DNA of 64,000 nt, taken from positions 1 through 64,000 of the forward strand of contig JBAXIB010000003.1 of NCBI GenBank assembly GCA_037138595.1. The letters are read 5' to 3'. The position numbers were made by a program, and so were the translations under genes. The notes beneath the pieces were generated by a model. That model had not been told where the DNA came from. It made no database searches and saw only the letters and a program-made list of their open reading frames with translations. Origin of the DNA: UBA4742 sp037138595 (lineage in GTDB: Bacteria; Actinomycetota; Acidimicrobiia; Acidimicrobiales; Acidimicrobilacustridaceae). Shown here piece after piece: positions 24,661 through 33,705 of this stretch (position 1 is its first letter; each line of letters starts with the position of its first letter).

Positions 24661-25616
24661 TCTCGCAAATCCTTCCCAGTCAACTTGATAAAGACGGTTT
24701 CGAGCGTTGGTTCGGTGACGGACAGGTCATTGATGACGTACCCGTGTTTCGCGGCAATTTGGATCACCTTGGGGAGAACACCAGCAACGCCGACGACGCC
24801 AAGGCTGATCTTGCCGTCGCTGATGCGAGCTTCGGTCGCCCCTTCGAGTTCGGCAGTCAAGACCTCGGCGGCGAGCGACGGGTCACCGGCGATCGAAATC
24901 AGCACCATGGTGTCGATGCCGGTCGACTCTTTCAATTGCGAGGGTGTTCCAAGCGCGAGCACGCGGCCGTGATCGATGATGGCGAGGCGGTCGCAGAGTT
25001 GGTCTGCCTCTTCCATGTAATGCGTGGTCAGCAAGATGGTCTGCCCGTCTTTGTGGAGCTCGCCAAGAATTTCCCAAAGGGCGATTCGACTTTGTGGATC
25101 AAGGCCCGCGGTTGGTTCATCCAAAAACAAAATCGAAGGTTCGTGCATGACTGCACGCGCCACCATGAGTCGTTGGGCCATACCGCCGGATAGTGCAAGT
25201 ACCGGTGCCTTGGCTCGCTCAGCCAGTCGAAACTGCGCGAGCAATGCATCGGCTTTTGCCTTAGCTACTTGTTTCGACATGCCAAAGAAACGGCCGTGAA
25301 AGTAGAGGTTCTCCCACACGGTGAGGGACCGGTCGAGCGTATTGGTTTGGGGGACCACACCAATGACTCGCTTGGCCTGGGCTGGATGGTCAACGACATT
25401 GATCCCGCCAACCAATGCACTGCCACCTGTGGGCATGACGCGGGTGGTCAGCATGCCTGCCGTCGTGGTTTTGCCAGCGCCATTGGGGCCGAGGAGACCA
25501 AAAATTTCTCCCCGAAAGACCGTCAGGTCAAGGTTGTCGACCGCTTTGATATCACCCGGATAGACCTTGGTTAGGCCCTCGGTATGAATGACCGCATCAG
25601 TTTGATTTAGTTTCAC
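24657..25616 (-). CDS. ABC transporter ATP-binding protein (DrrA-like)
   Basis: This 319-residue ATPase energises the permease encoded next. It has Walker A GPNGAGKTT, Q-loop VVPQTNTLD, signature LSGGMAQRLMVARA, Walker B LFLDEPTAGLDP and H-loop LTTHYMEE. The roughly 80-residue C-terminal extension is typical for the DrrA/CcmA drug and polysaccharide class. Start is GTG 25616. Confidence 0.93.
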   Translation of the reverse strand: MKLNQTDAVIHTEGLTKVYPGDIKAVDNLDLTVFRGEIFGLLGPNGAGKTTTAGMLTTRVMPTGGSALVGGINVVDHPAQAKRVIGVVPQTNTLDRSLTVWENLYFHGRFFGMSKQVAKAKADALLAQFRLAERAKAPVLALSGGMAQRLMVARAVMHEPSILFLDEPTAGLDPQSRIALWEILGELHKDGQTILLTTHYMEEADQLCDRLAIIDHGRVLALGTPSQLKESTGIDTMVLISIAGDPSLAAEVLTAELEGATEARISDGKISLGVVGVAGVLPKVIQIAAKHGYVINDLSVTEPTLETVFIKLTGKDLRE

Positions 25617-25819
25617 ATTTACACTCGAGTCGGGATCAATTCGACGGATTTTCGGGACCCACCGTGGGCCGCCACCCTAGTGGTCCATTGGCGTGCGGGC
25701 TCAACTGGCCGACTGATTGGCGTCGCTGCAACTGAAGCCACTAGCAACTTGATGTTTGCTTGACCACACTTGTTGTACTTTTTACTCCTTCCCCCTAAGA
25801 GAAATCGTAGGAGACCCCC
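25617..25819. promoter_or_regulatory. Divergent intergenic region, ABC exporter / ferritin-like gene
   Basis: These 203 bases separate two divergent genes. TTGACC at 25760-25765 and the AT-rich TTTACT at 25781-25786 could form a promoter toward the ferritin-like gene, with a short 15-base spacer. GTAGGAG before ATG 25820 is its Shine-Dalgarno. CCCACCGTGGG near 25660 is a small palindrome that could serve the ABC operon. Confidence 0.3.
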
Positions 25820-26962
25820 ATGGCAACTGATCAGGAAATCCTCGGGCGCGACGACGTCAACGATCTTGAAGCGATTATCGCGATCGCCAACACGGACATG
25901 CATGAGTCGATTCATGCCGTGACGGATAACGCCGATTCGATCTTTACTTGGGATTATGAAAAAGGCGCTCGACCCGCGCTCAGCAAATTGTATGAAAAGG
26001 CGAAAACCTCTCAGTGGAATGGCGAAACTGATCTCGACTGGTCCATCGATGTCGACCCCGAAAAGATCATCAGCGACATGCAGGGTCCGAATGCCTCTGG
26101 ACCATTCGAGTGGGTCGTTAATTATCCTGATTCACCGCTCAAAAACTTTGGCGACAAGGAATGGACTGAACTCGGCATCGAGAGCATCAATTGGCGACTG
26201 AGCCAGTTCATGCACGGTGAGCAGGGAGCGCTGATTTGCACCGCGAAGATCGTCGAGACAGTCCCGTGGATTGACGCCAAGTACTACGCATCGACCCAGG
26301 TCATGGATGAAGCCCGTCACGTCGAAGTTTTTGCCAAGTATCTGCAAACGAAGTGCACCGGTTTCTACCCGATCAATGCGCATCTCCGGATGTTGCTTGA
26401 TGACATCGTGGCTGACAGTCGCTGGGATATGACCTATCTCGGGATGCAAATCATGGTGGAAGGTCTCGCCCTCGCTGCTTTTGGCTTCATGCATCAGATG
26501 ACCGAAGAGCCCCTCCTCAAGAAGTTGCTTCGGTATGTGATGAGTGACGAAGCACGTCACGTGGCCTTCGGCGTGCTCTCGCTTAAGGAGTATTACGCCG
26601 AACTTAGCGACGCTGAAATGCTTGAGCGACAGGAATTCACCTTCGAGGCAGCGGTTCGTATGCGTGACCGATTCTTACAACAAGAAGTTTGGGAGCGCAT
26701 GGGTGTAGATGGTCGCCGGATGACGAAGATCCTGCTTGAAACTCCGCCCGATCAGCAGGTCTTCCAACAGATTCTCTTTTCCAAAATCGTGCCGAACTGC
26801 AAAAAACTTGGACTGCTTGATGCCAACTCGGGATGGTTGCGGCACCGGTTTGAGGAGATCGGCGTTATCCAATTCGAGGACTGGGCCGACACCGGCGAGG
26901 AATACCTTGAATTTGATGCGGTCACCGCAGATCGGGAAGCGGCCGACTCAGCGATCGCGTAG
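25820..26962 (+). CDS. Ferritin-like diiron protein
   Basis: This 380-residue protein has the two-halved carboxylate-bridged diiron pattern: Glu134 in HGEQGA, Glu164 and His167 in MDEARH, Glu214 in MVEGLA, and Glu244 and His247 in SDEARH. The two identical DEARH motifs point to an R2-like or arylamine-oxygenase (AurF-like) four-helix bundle. It may be an oxidase or oxygenase; no substrate pocket can be read. A strong GTAGGAG precedes the start. The dienoyl-CoA isomerase-like gene follows after 9 bases, which suggests a lipid-related role. Confidence 0.8.
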   Translation: MATDQEILGRDDVNDLEAIIAIANTDMHESIHAVTDNADSIFTWDYEKGARPALSKLYEKAKTSQWNGETDLDWSIDVDPEKIISDMQGPNASGPFEWVVNYPDSPLKNFGDKEWTELGIESINWRLSQFMHGEQGALICTAKIVETVPWIDAKYYASTQVMDEARHVEVFAKYLQTKCTGFYPINAHLRMLLDDIVADSRWDMTYLGMQIMVEGLALAAFGFMHQMTEEPLLKKLLRYVMSDEARHVAFGVLSLKEYYAELSDAEMLERQEFTFEAAVRMRDRFLQQEVWERMGVDGRRMTKILLETPPDQQVFQQILFSKIVPNCKKLGLLDANSGWLRHRFEEIGVIQFEDWADTGEEYLEFDAVTADREAADSAIA

Positions 26963-26965
26963 CCT
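26960..26965 (+). promoter_or_regulatory. -10-like TAGCCT before the dienoyl-CoA isomerase gene
   Basis: TAGCCT begins on the upstream TAG stop and is 6 bases before ATG 26972; there is no Shine-Dalgarno. It may allow separate leaderless transcription. Confidence 0.35.
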
Positions 26966-26971
26966 TCGGCA

Positions 26972-27841
26972 ATGGGATACACCTGTTTTGACGTAACCGA
27001 AATTGACCATGTGGTTCACGTACAACTGAACCGACCGGACAGTTTGAATTCCATGATTCCCGAATTCTGGAGCGAGCTTCCCGAGATCATTCGGGGCGTC
27101 AGCGATGAGGGACGAGCGCGAGCGATCGTCATTTCATCGACAGGCAAGCACTTTTCTGCCGGGATGGATTTAGCGGTTTTTACCGGTGGTGGGGGACTCA
27201 GCGCGCATGCAGCGCCGCGGCCCAATTCGTCGCCGCGGTCAAAAGAGGAAGGTCGCCAACGTGCACACATGCGTGAATCGGCGATTGCGTTGCAGGAGAG
27301 CTTCACTGTCCTCGAAAAGGCTCGGATGCCCGTGATCGCGGCGGTCCAAGGTGGATGCATCGGCGGGGCGGTCGACATGGTTACCGCGTGCGACATGCGT
27401 TATGTGTCGGCAGATGCTTTTTTTGTCATTCAAGAGATCAACATCGGGATGACCGCCGATGTTGGCACCCTCCAACGTCTACCAAAGCTCATTCCTGATG
27501 CAATCGTTCGCGAACTGGCCTATCTCGGAGGCCGGATGCCTGCTCAGCGCGCCTATGAGGTTGGCCTAGTCAATGGCGTGTTTGAGACCCACGATGCATT
27601 GATCACCGGCGCTCTTGATGTCGCAGCACAGATTGCGACCAAAAGTCCGTTAGCGATCTGGGGATCGAAAGAGATGATCACCTATTCGCGTGATCACACG
27701 GTCGCCGATTCCCTTACTTACATCGCGACCTGGCAATCCGGGATGTTCCAACCGGCAGACATGATGGAATCGTTCTCGGCTCGAGCCGAGAAACGGGATC
27801 CAAACTTTGACGACCTGTTACCGCGGTCGCAAGGGTTCTAA
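26972..27841 (+). CDS. Crotonase family, delta3,5-delta2,4-dienoyl-CoA isomerase-like
   Basis: This 289-residue protein shares the ECH1 signature GGAVDMVTACDMRY, then FFVIQEINIGMTADVGTLQR. The three acidic residues that define dienoyl-CoA isomerase are all present: Asp135, Glu155 and Asp163. The oxyanion hole is at KHFSAGMDL. It would shift double bonds of unsaturated fatty acyl-CoAs during beta-oxidation. A Gly/Ala/Pro-rich loop at about 72-90 is longer than usual. Confidence 0.9.
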   Translation: MGYTCFDVTEIDHVVHVQLNRPDSLNSMIPEFWSELPEIIRGVSDEGRARAIVISSTGKHFSAGMDLAVFTGGGGLSAHAAPRPNSSPRSKEEGRQRAHMRESAIALQESFTVLEKARMPVIAAVQGGCIGGAVDMVTACDMRYVSADAFFVIQEINIGMTADVGTLQRLPKLIPDAIVRELAYLGGRMPAQRAYEVGLVNGVFETHDALITGALDVAAQIATKSPLAIWGSKEMITYSRDHTVADSLTYIATWQSGMFQPADMMESFSARAEKRDPNFDDLLPRSQGF

Positions 27842-27842
27842 C

Positions 27843-27864
27843 CGCTCCTCGACGCCGTGGAGCG
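27843..27864. terminator. Weak bidirectional hairpin between convergent genes
   Basis: CGCTCC (27843-27848) pairs with GGAGCG (27859-27864) over a 10-base loop, between convergent stops. There is no T-run, so intrinsic termination is doubtful. Confidence 0.25.
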
Positions 27865-27893
27865 TGCATTCACCAGTTTCTCGATCGCGGCGA

Positions 27894-28499
27894 TTAGGGC
27901 GATTCGATGTCTAGCGGCGGTAAAAAGTCGAAGGTCAGGTCGCCGACTTTCACCAAGACTGACGAGATCCATCCGCCCATCGCCGAGAAGTGGTCATCGA
28001 GAATCGACCCATCGGTCAACGTCGCCTCATCAAATTCGTACGCACCTTCGTAGCTCACTTCGATGGCAAATTCGCCTTGGCTGAGGTCAGCTGGAAACTG
28101 CGTCTCGATCGTTGGACCCGACCGGTCGAGATGATGAGCGCCGATTGCTGGGCTGCGTTCGGGAAGCACCCCAAGAAACATCGCAGGGTCAGGGCTCGTT
28201 TTGAGCCGCTGCACGCGCAATACAATTTCAATCTCAATGCGGGGTGGATCTTCGATTGACTCGCCGATGTACCACGAACGGTAAGCGCTTTGGGCCCAAG
28301 TCGGCCACACCAAGGTGATATCGGCTTGTACTCGGGCCGGTAGTCCTTCACCGGGGAGTGAATAACTCGTCTCCCACGTTGTGTCGCCGAGCAATACGTC
28401 GAGTTGGAATCGCTCCTCAAACGCTTGCCGTTCGAGCAACGCGTTTTCGAACGCATCGCGCAGTGCCCCGATGGCATCGGTGAAAACATGATCCAGCAT
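27894..28499 (-). CDS. Conserved-looking hypothetical protein
   Basis: I do not recognise this 201-residue protein. It is acidic, begins with an amphipathic helix (MLDHVFTDAIGALRDAFENAL), then is mainly beta strands such as VQADITLVWPTWA and RIEIEIVLRVQRL. It has no signal peptide or TM helix. The strand-rich body could be a START-like or lipocalin-like fold, but this is only a shape impression. ATG 28499 has TAGCCT 9 bases upstream. Confidence 0.6.
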   Translation of the reverse strand: MLDHVFTDAIGALRDAFENALLERQAFEERFQLDVLLGDTTWETSYSLPGEGLPARVQADITLVWPTWAQSAYRSWYIGESIEDPPRIEIEIVLRVQRLKTSPDPAMFLGVLPERSPAIGAHHLDRSGPTIETQFPADLSQGEFAIEVSYEGAYEFDEATLTDGSILDDHFSAMGGWISSVLVKVGDLTFDFLPPLDIESP

Positions 28500-28535
28500 G
28501 GTGTCGCGAGGCTATCCCGACAATGCACGATGGCG

Positions 28536-29192
28536 TCAGTCGAGGTCGGATTCAACGCTTATGAAGGCGATCGCAACCGAACTGCCGAGTTGACGATGAC
28601 GAAGGGTGGCAATTCGCCGTCCGGGTTGGGTCGCGTCTTTCGCCTCGCCAAGCGCGCTTCCAAGTAATGCGGCGGTGCGATCGAGATCAGAAACCGTAAT
28701 GGCCAGACCAAAAAACGCGGCCGGACCATCTCCGCTTGGTTGTTCAGGCCCAACCAGTTCGATGATGACTTCGCCAGCGCGAAAAAAGGTCTGCCGCATC
28801 GGCGCGCCATAGTTGCCAGTCGTGCGTGTACGAAGTGCAGGGAATCCCAATGCTTCGAATTCAGCAATAGTTCGATCACAATCTGGCGTGACAACGACGA
28901 CGTGATCAATCAGCAGGCTTCCGTTTGGGTGGGCCGACGGTTCAGAAGGTTCAACGTCGCTTCGGGTTGTGATTAATCCGGTGATTGGCTCGGCAAGTGA
29001 TGCTGGATCAGCCGACCAATCAGCAATGTTGCGCATTGACCATTGGAGGATCCGTTTGCCGTGGGTCCGTCCAGCTAAGCGAACGCGAACCGTGCCGATG
29101 CGACAGAGGCCGTCATTGTCAATCGAAAATCCAGCGGCAGTCCACGGGTCGGGTTCGTCGCCGACGATGATTTCGTCAATAGAAGGTTTCAT
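28536..29192 (-). CDS. VOC/glyoxalase superfamily protein
   Basis: This 218-residue protein has one clear betaalphabetabetabeta unit at about 93-150 (LLIDHVVVVTPDCDRTIAEFEALGF and IIELVGPEQ) and a related C-terminal unit (FGLAITVSDLDRTAALLG). His95 and Glu144 are candidate metal ligands. The N-terminal 90 residues form a divergent half. Substrate unknown. GAGG lies 6 bases before ATG 29192. Confidence 0.72.
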   Translation of the reverse strand: MKPSIDEIIVGDEPDPWTAAGFSIDNDGLCRIGTVRVRLAGRTHGKRILQWSMRNIADWSADPASLAEPITGLITTRSDVEPSEPSAHPNGSLLIDHVVVVTPDCDRTIAEFEALGFPALRTRTTGNYGAPMRQTFFRAGEVIIELVGPEQPSGDGPAAFFGLAITVSDLDRTAALLGSALGEAKDATQPGRRIATLRHRQLGSSVAIAFISVESDLD

Positions 29193-29239
29193 CGGTTGCC
29201 TCGTTTAACGACTTGCGACTGCCTGGTCGAAATAGTTGC

Positions 29240-30205
29240 TTATCGGACGATTGCTTTCATCTCGCCCAAAATTTCAGGGGTGAGTTTCGCCATGACATCG
29301 AGTGCCGCGAGATTCTCGTGGACCTGCTCGACTCGGCTTGCACCGGTGATGACCGAAGAGACATTGGGATTCGACGCGCACCAAGCGATCGCCAATTGTG
29401 CCAACGTGCAGTCAAGGCGATCAGCGATACTTTTCAGAGCGTGCAACTTGTCGTTGGATTTTGGATCGGTGAGGATTTCGGCGAGCCATTCATAACCAGG
29501 GACCGTGGCGCGGCTTCCTTCGGGTACGCCGTTGAGATACTTGCCGGTCAGCAAACCTGATCCCAACGGGCTCCACGTAGTCAGGCCAAGGCCGATGTCG
29601 TCATAGAGGCGGGCAAACTCCTTTTCGACCTTCTTGCGCTCGAACAAGTTGTAGTGCGGCTGTTCGACGACAGGTTTGTGTAGATGGTGGCGCTCAGCGA
29701 TTTCCCAAGCGGCGCGAATTTCGTCCGCGTCCCATTCGGACGTTCCCCAGTACAGCGCTTTACCTGACGAGACGATGTCTGACATCGCCCAAACCGTTTC
29801 CTCGATGGGCGTTTTCGGATCAGCCCGATGGCAATAGAGCAGGTCAACAAAATCGAGGCCCATGCGTTCTAATGATCCGTCGATCGCTTGCATGAGGTAT
29901 TTGCGGTTGAGCGTGTAGTGCATATTTGGTGCATCGTGAATGCCCCAGTACAGCTTGGTAGAAATCACATAGGACCAGCGAGGCCAGCCCAATTCGGCGA
30001 TGGCCTGGCCCATAATCCGCTCGGATTCTCCTCCGGCGTAGGCCTCAGCGTTATCGAAAAAATTAACTCCAGCATCGCGGGCAGCTGTGAGGCATTCTTT
30101 GGCCAGCGAGGTGTCGACTTGGCTTCCGAACGTGACCCAAGAACCGAAGGACAACACACTGACCTGCAGTCCGCTTCTTCCAAGACGTCGATATTCCATG
30201 GCCAT
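29240..30205 (-). CDS. Aldo/keto reductase (Kv-beta-like, AKR6/YghZ group)
   Basis: This 321-residue NADPH-dependent carbonyl reductase has the AKR tetrad Asp51, Tyr56, Lys84 and His126 in FFDNAEAY, ISTKLYWG and LLYCHRADP. MEYRRLGRSGLQVSVLSFGSW is the canonical start of the barrel. VSSVITGASRVEQVHENL is the NADP-binding end typical of the voltage-gated K channel beta group. GAGGAG precedes ATG 30205. Confidence 0.92.
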   Translation of the reverse strand: MAMEYRRLGRSGLQVSVLSFGSWVTFGSQVDTSLAKECLTAARDAGVNFFDNAEAYAGGESERIMGQAIAELGWPRWSYVISTKLYWGIHDAPNMHYTLNRKYLMQAIDGSLERMGLDFVDLLYCHRADPKTPIEETVWAMSDIVSSGKALYWGTSEWDADEIRAAWEIAERHHLHKPVVEQPHYNLFERKKVEKEFARLYDDIGLGLTTWSPLGSGLLTGKYLNGVPEGSRATVPGYEWLAEILTDPKSNDKLHALKSIADRLDCTLAQLAIAWCASNPNVSSVITGASRVEQVHENLAALDVMAKLTPEILGEMKAIVR

Positions 30206-30370
30206 CGCGATTCTCCTCGTAGTGGTCTTGCCCGGCGGCGAGAACTGAAGAGAAAGTTACCGGAACTATCAGCCCTGACCGCAATGCGGCGCGATACCGT
30301 CAGGCGACCCCCGCGACGAGACGGGTCCGTACTGACGGTCTGACCAAGGCCGAGATCTGACGAACGACCG

Positions 30371-31822
30371 ATGCTTTTCCCTACCATCGATTTCGCCATT
30401 TTTTTTCTAGTCGTGTTCACCGGCAACTGGTTGCTGCGCCCCTATCGATTGACGTGGCGTTGGTTCATTCTCGCGGCGAGCTTCTTTTTCTACGGCTATT
30501 GGTTTTCGTCGCGTGACCACCTACCGCTCACGGCGATCCTTGCATTTACAATTGTCGTCAACTGGGCGTTCGGTCGGTGGGTGCATCAAGCACTGACTTC
30601 CGAAGGTGGCCGAACACCGCGAAGTCGCTGGTTAGTAAGAGCTGCAGTAGTCGTCGATCTCGGCGTGCTCGCGTACTTCAAGTACGTCAACTTCTTCGTG
30701 GCTTCAGTCGCGGATCGGCTCGCGTTCTTGGGCATCAATTCCAACGGCGTGATGCTGAATGTGATCTTGCCAATCGGCATTTCGTTCTTCACATTTCAGG
30801 CGATTAGTTATGTGATCGACATCGGTAGGGGGGCGTGGCGTGAGCCAGTACCGCTCTTGGATTTTGCCGTTTACCTCTCATTTTTCGCCCATCTCGTGGC
30901 GGGTCCAATTGTCCGAGCAAGCGAATTTATTCCGCAGCTCGATGAACGCCCTGATCCGCGCTTTGTGCAGACCTCCGAAGCGTTCATGCTGATCTTTCGC
31001 GGCCTGTTCAAAAAGGTCGTGATTTCGAGTTACATGGCAACCATCGTGGACCCGGCGTTCGCGTTGCCAAATGCCCACAGTTCGTGGGAAATCTTATGGG
31101 CGATTTATGCCTACGCGATTCAGATTTATGCCGACTTCTCGGGCTACACCGATATGGCGATCGGGATCGCGTTGTTGCTGGGCATTCGATTCCCGCAAAA
31201 CTTCGATGCGCCATACCGGTCATTGTCATTGCAGGATTTTTGGCGTCGTTGGCATATGACGTTGTCGAGATGGTTGAGGGACTATCTCTATATTCCGCTT
31301 GGTGGCAATAGGGGGTCGGTGCTGTTCACCTACCGCAACCTCTTTTTCACCATGGTGATCGGTGGCCTTTGGCACGGGGCGAATTGGACCTTCGTCATTT
31401 GGGGTGCGATTCAAGGTGCGTATCTGGTTGGTGAGCGAGTCGTGAAGGAAAAATGGGCTGAGCGCGGCGCCATCGGACTGCCGCCGAAACTGGTGAACGT
31501 TTTGCAGTGGGCCTTGACCTTTAATGTCGTGTGTTTCGCCTGGATTTTTTTCCGGGCGGCGACAATGTCGGACGCATTCGCGGTTATTGGCCGCCTATTC
31601 GCAGGAGGTGGATCGTCGGCACAGGTGACACTGCTGTTGATTGCCACGATTGTGTTGATGGTGGCTTCGCAATTTGTGCCTCCTCGCATTCCGGTCAGCG
31701 TGACTGAACGATTCGCGACCTTGGCGCCGGTGTTGCAGATGGTGGCACTCGGGGTCGGCATTGTTGTCGTTGATGCGCTCGGCCCCGAAGGCATCGCTCC
31801 ATTTATTTACTTCCAGTTTTGA
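30371..31822 (+). CDS. MBOAT family O-acyltransferase (AlgI/DltB-like)
   Basis: This 483-residue polytopic membrane protein has ten or more hydrophobic helices. It also has the MBOAT core FWRRWHMTLSRWLRDYLY with His295 and the catalytic His335 in GGLWHGANW. It would pass acyl groups (usually acetyl) across the membrane to an envelope polysaccharide or lipid. The SGNH protein encoded next is the expected partner that completes the transfer outside. 165 bases separate it from the divergent aldo/keto reductase. Confidence 0.92.
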   Translation: MLFPTIDFAIFFLVVFTGNWLLRPYRLTWRWFILAASFFFYGYWFSSRDHLPLTAILAFTIVVNWAFGRWVHQALTSEGGRTPRSRWLVRAAVVVDLGVLAYFKYVNFFVASVADRLAFLGINSNGVMLNVILPIGISFFTFQAISYVIDIGRGAWREPVPLLDFAVYLSFFAHLVAGPIVRASEFIPQLDERPDPRFVQTSEAFMLIFRGLFKKVVISSYMATIVDPAFALPNAHSSWEILWAIYAYAIQIYADFSGYTDMAIGIALLLGIRFPQNFDAPYRSLSLQDFWRRWHMTLSRWLRDYLYIPLGGNRGSVLFTYRNLFFTMVIGGLWHGANWTFVIWGAIQGAYLVGERVVKEKWAERGAIGLPPKLVNVLQWALTFNVVCFAWIFFRAATMSDAFAVIGRLFAGGGSSAQVTLLLIATIVLMVASQFVPPRIPVSVTERFATLAPVLQMVALGVGIVVVDALGPEGIAPFIYFQF

Positions 31823-31887
31823 TGACTGATGTGCATCGCAATGTGGGCCAGGTTCAAGGGTGACACCACATTGGTTCGGTTGATCGG

Positions 31888-31893
31888 TAGGTT
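31888..31893 (+). promoter_or_regulatory. -10-like TAGGTT before the SGNH partner gene
   Basis: TAGGTT is 6 bases before GTG 31900, with no Shine-Dalgarno, consistent with a leaderless transcript. Confidence 0.4.
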
Positions 31894-31899
31894 CTGATT

Positions 31900-33078
31900 G
31901 TGTCAATGCACTACCCCGGGGACCCACATCCTCGCCAAAACCAAAACCGGTTTTCGTGGCGGTCACTCGTTCGGCCGTTGCGTTCGGCCCATCGCGGGAC
32001 CATGCCGGCCGGGTTGGTGTTTCTCATCGTTCTCGGCGCGTTGGTTATCGCTATGTTCGTGAATGCCGATTCGACCGCACGAAAGAGTGAGGGCAAACCT
32101 CGCAACGCCGCGTGGAGGACGACTGTCGCACACGACGTGGCTTCGGTATCGGATTTCTTCGGTCTGACAACGCCCCGCCGTTCAATCGATTCAGCGATGG
32201 GTCGATCCGATTCTGTAGGCGCTTCTCTCGACGAATTATTAGCCGAGCAATCGGCCGCGACTGAAAGTGCGACCGGCACCACCGATACCACCGACCCTGC
32301 GCAACTTCGGCCGGTGATTCGCACCCCGACCCCCGACGCACCACTGCGCATTTGGGTGGGCGGAGATTCTGTATCGCAGGTGTATGGAAAACAGTTGGTG
32401 AAGAGCGCAGAAGCAACTGGATTGTTTACCGGAACGCTCGACGGGCGAGTTTCGACCGGCTTAGCGGTGCCGACTTATTTCAACTGGCCTGAACACCTTG
32501 CCAAAGATGTCGTGCCAGTTTCCGGCCCAAACCAGTTCGATGTAATGGTTACCTTGTTCGGCGCCAATGATGGGCAAAACATTCAGATGCCCGATGGAAA
32601 AGTGCTGCAACGTTTTACTCCCGAGTGGTACGCGGAATATCAACTTCGGGTGGGCAAGACGATGGACCTCCTGCGCAGTCCCACCAATGACCGACTGATC
32701 TTGTGGACCGGTCCGCCCCCGATGGGGCCAACGACCCGCACTCATGGCATGGACCACATCAGTTGGATCGGTTGGACTGAAGCGCAAAAGCGGCCTTGGG
32801 TGCATTATGTCGACTCGTGGCCGTTCTTTAGCGATGCCAATTTTCAGTTTCAACATTCATTTCCGAATGCTGACGGGACTGTGCGTGGTATGCGCCAAAA
32901 GGATGACATTCACTTCAGTGATGTCGGCGGCACTCGTCTTGGTTGGGTCGCCATCGAGGACATGAAGCCATTCATTGACTTGTCGCAGGCAAAAGTGCAG
33001 CCCAAGCCCAGCGAAATTGCACCACCTGAAATCAAGGAGCGTGCTGAGCTACCGGAAACCATGCCGGGTGCGGTCTAG
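31900..33078 (+). CDS. Membrane-anchored SGNH hydrolase (DUF459-like), MBOAT partner
   Basis: This 392-residue protein has one TM helix at about 36-54, a Thr/Ser-rich linker (about 118-146) and an outside SGNH domain: WVGGDSVSQVYG with Ser157, FGANDGQN and the Asp/His pair in DDIHFSDVGG. Such proteins work with MBOAT transporters to O-acetylate surface polymers. Start GTG 31900 is favoured; ATG 31906 is close. The C-terminal 30 residues are Pro/Glu-rich. Confidence 0.85.
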   Translation: MSMHYPGDPHPRQNQNRFSWRSLVRPLRSAHRGTMPAGLVFLIVLGALVIAMFVNADSTARKSEGKPRNAAWRTTVAHDVASVSDFFGLTTPRRSIDSAMGRSDSVGASLDELLAEQSAATESATGTTDTTDPAQLRPVIRTPTPDAPLRIWVGGDSVSQVYGKQLVKSAEATGLFTGTLDGRVSTGLAVPTYFNWPEHLAKDVVPVSGPNQFDVMVTLFGANDGQNIQMPDGKVLQRFTPEWYAEYQLRVGKTMDLLRSPTNDRLILWTGPPPMGPTTRTHGMDHISWIGWTEAQKRPWVHYVDSWPFFSDANFQFQHSFPNADGTVRGMRQKDDIHFSDVGGTRLGWVAIEDMKPFIDLSQAKVQPKPSEIAPPEIKERAELPETMPGAV

Positions 33079-33143
33079 TCCGTTTCGAGTTGGGCCGAAG
33101 CACTTGTCCTGCGGGTGGGTCGATGGTCCGCCCCGCGAATCCG

Positions 33144-33497
33144 TCAGCTTGGGTGTGTCGCGGTGACTTCGGTGGTGATACCGCCGCGGATATTCCACAG
33201 AGTGTGGACCGTCATCCGCCGGGGCGACACGGCGGCAACGAGGTCATTGAGAATGCGATTCGTGATGTCTTCGTGAAATGCGCCGACCTCGCGATAGCTC
33301 CAGAAATAGAGCTTTAGCGACTTGAGTTCAACAAGTTGCTGGTCAGGCACATAGGTGACAGTGACGGTCGCGAAATCAGGCTGCGACGTGAGCGGGCACA
33401 CGCAGGTGAGTTCAGGAGTTGAGTAGCTGACCTCATAGTCGCGGTCGGGGTGAGGGTTCTCAACCGCTAGGAGTTCTCGGGACGGGGTTGTTGCCAT
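33144..33497 (-). CDS. queF: NADPH-dependent 7-cyano-7-deazaguanine reductase
   Basis: This 117-residue enzyme reduces preQ0 to preQ1 in queuosine synthesis. CVCPLTSQPDF contains the thioimide-forming Cys34 and Asp41. LVELKSLKLYFWSYREVGAFHE is the QueF signature that binds NADPH and substrate. It is the short, unimodular type. No queC, queD or queE gene is nearby. No riboswitch-like leader is visible in the 59 bases before the start. Confidence 0.94.
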   Translation of the reverse strand: MATTPSRELLAVENPHPDRDYEVSYSTPELTCVCPLTSQPDFATVTVTYVPDQQLVELKSLKLYFWSYREVGAFHEDITNRILNDLVAAVSPRRMTVHTLWNIRGGITTEVTATHPS

Positions 33498-33556
33498 GAT
33501 CGATGAGTCTGTCAGCCAAGCGGGCGCGCAGCACAGCCAGGCTTGGTGCTATTGAC

Positions 33557-33643
33557 TCAGCCCTTGCCGGCGTTGGGCTTGGTGCCGTGGTTGGCTTTCT
33601 TGCGGCGGGCGTTGATCTTGCGCTTCTTCGTTTTCTTCGACAT
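33557..33643 (-). CDS. Ribosomal protein bL37 (actinobacterial, 28 aa)
   Basis: ATG 33643 to TGA 33557 encodes 28 residues, MSKKTKKRKI... ending ...KANHGTKPNAGKG. The Lys/Arg-rich start followed by KANHG-KPN matches bL37, the tiny large-subunit protein seen in mycobacterial ribosomes. A TATTCT element lies 10 bases before the ATG, so the leader would be only a few bases long. queF follows on the same strand. Confidence 0.85.
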   Translation of the reverse strand: MSKKTKKRKINARRKKANHGTKPNAGKG

Positions 33644-33705
33644 AAGAGTTCCGAGAATACTCGGTGAAGTGCCGAACACCCCATTCGTGACCATTCCGCG
33701 TCGTC

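Noticed and set aside
33498..33556. preQ1 riboswitch before queF
   Set aside because: Only 59 bases separate queF from bL37, and no H-type pseudoknot with an A-rich tail is visible.
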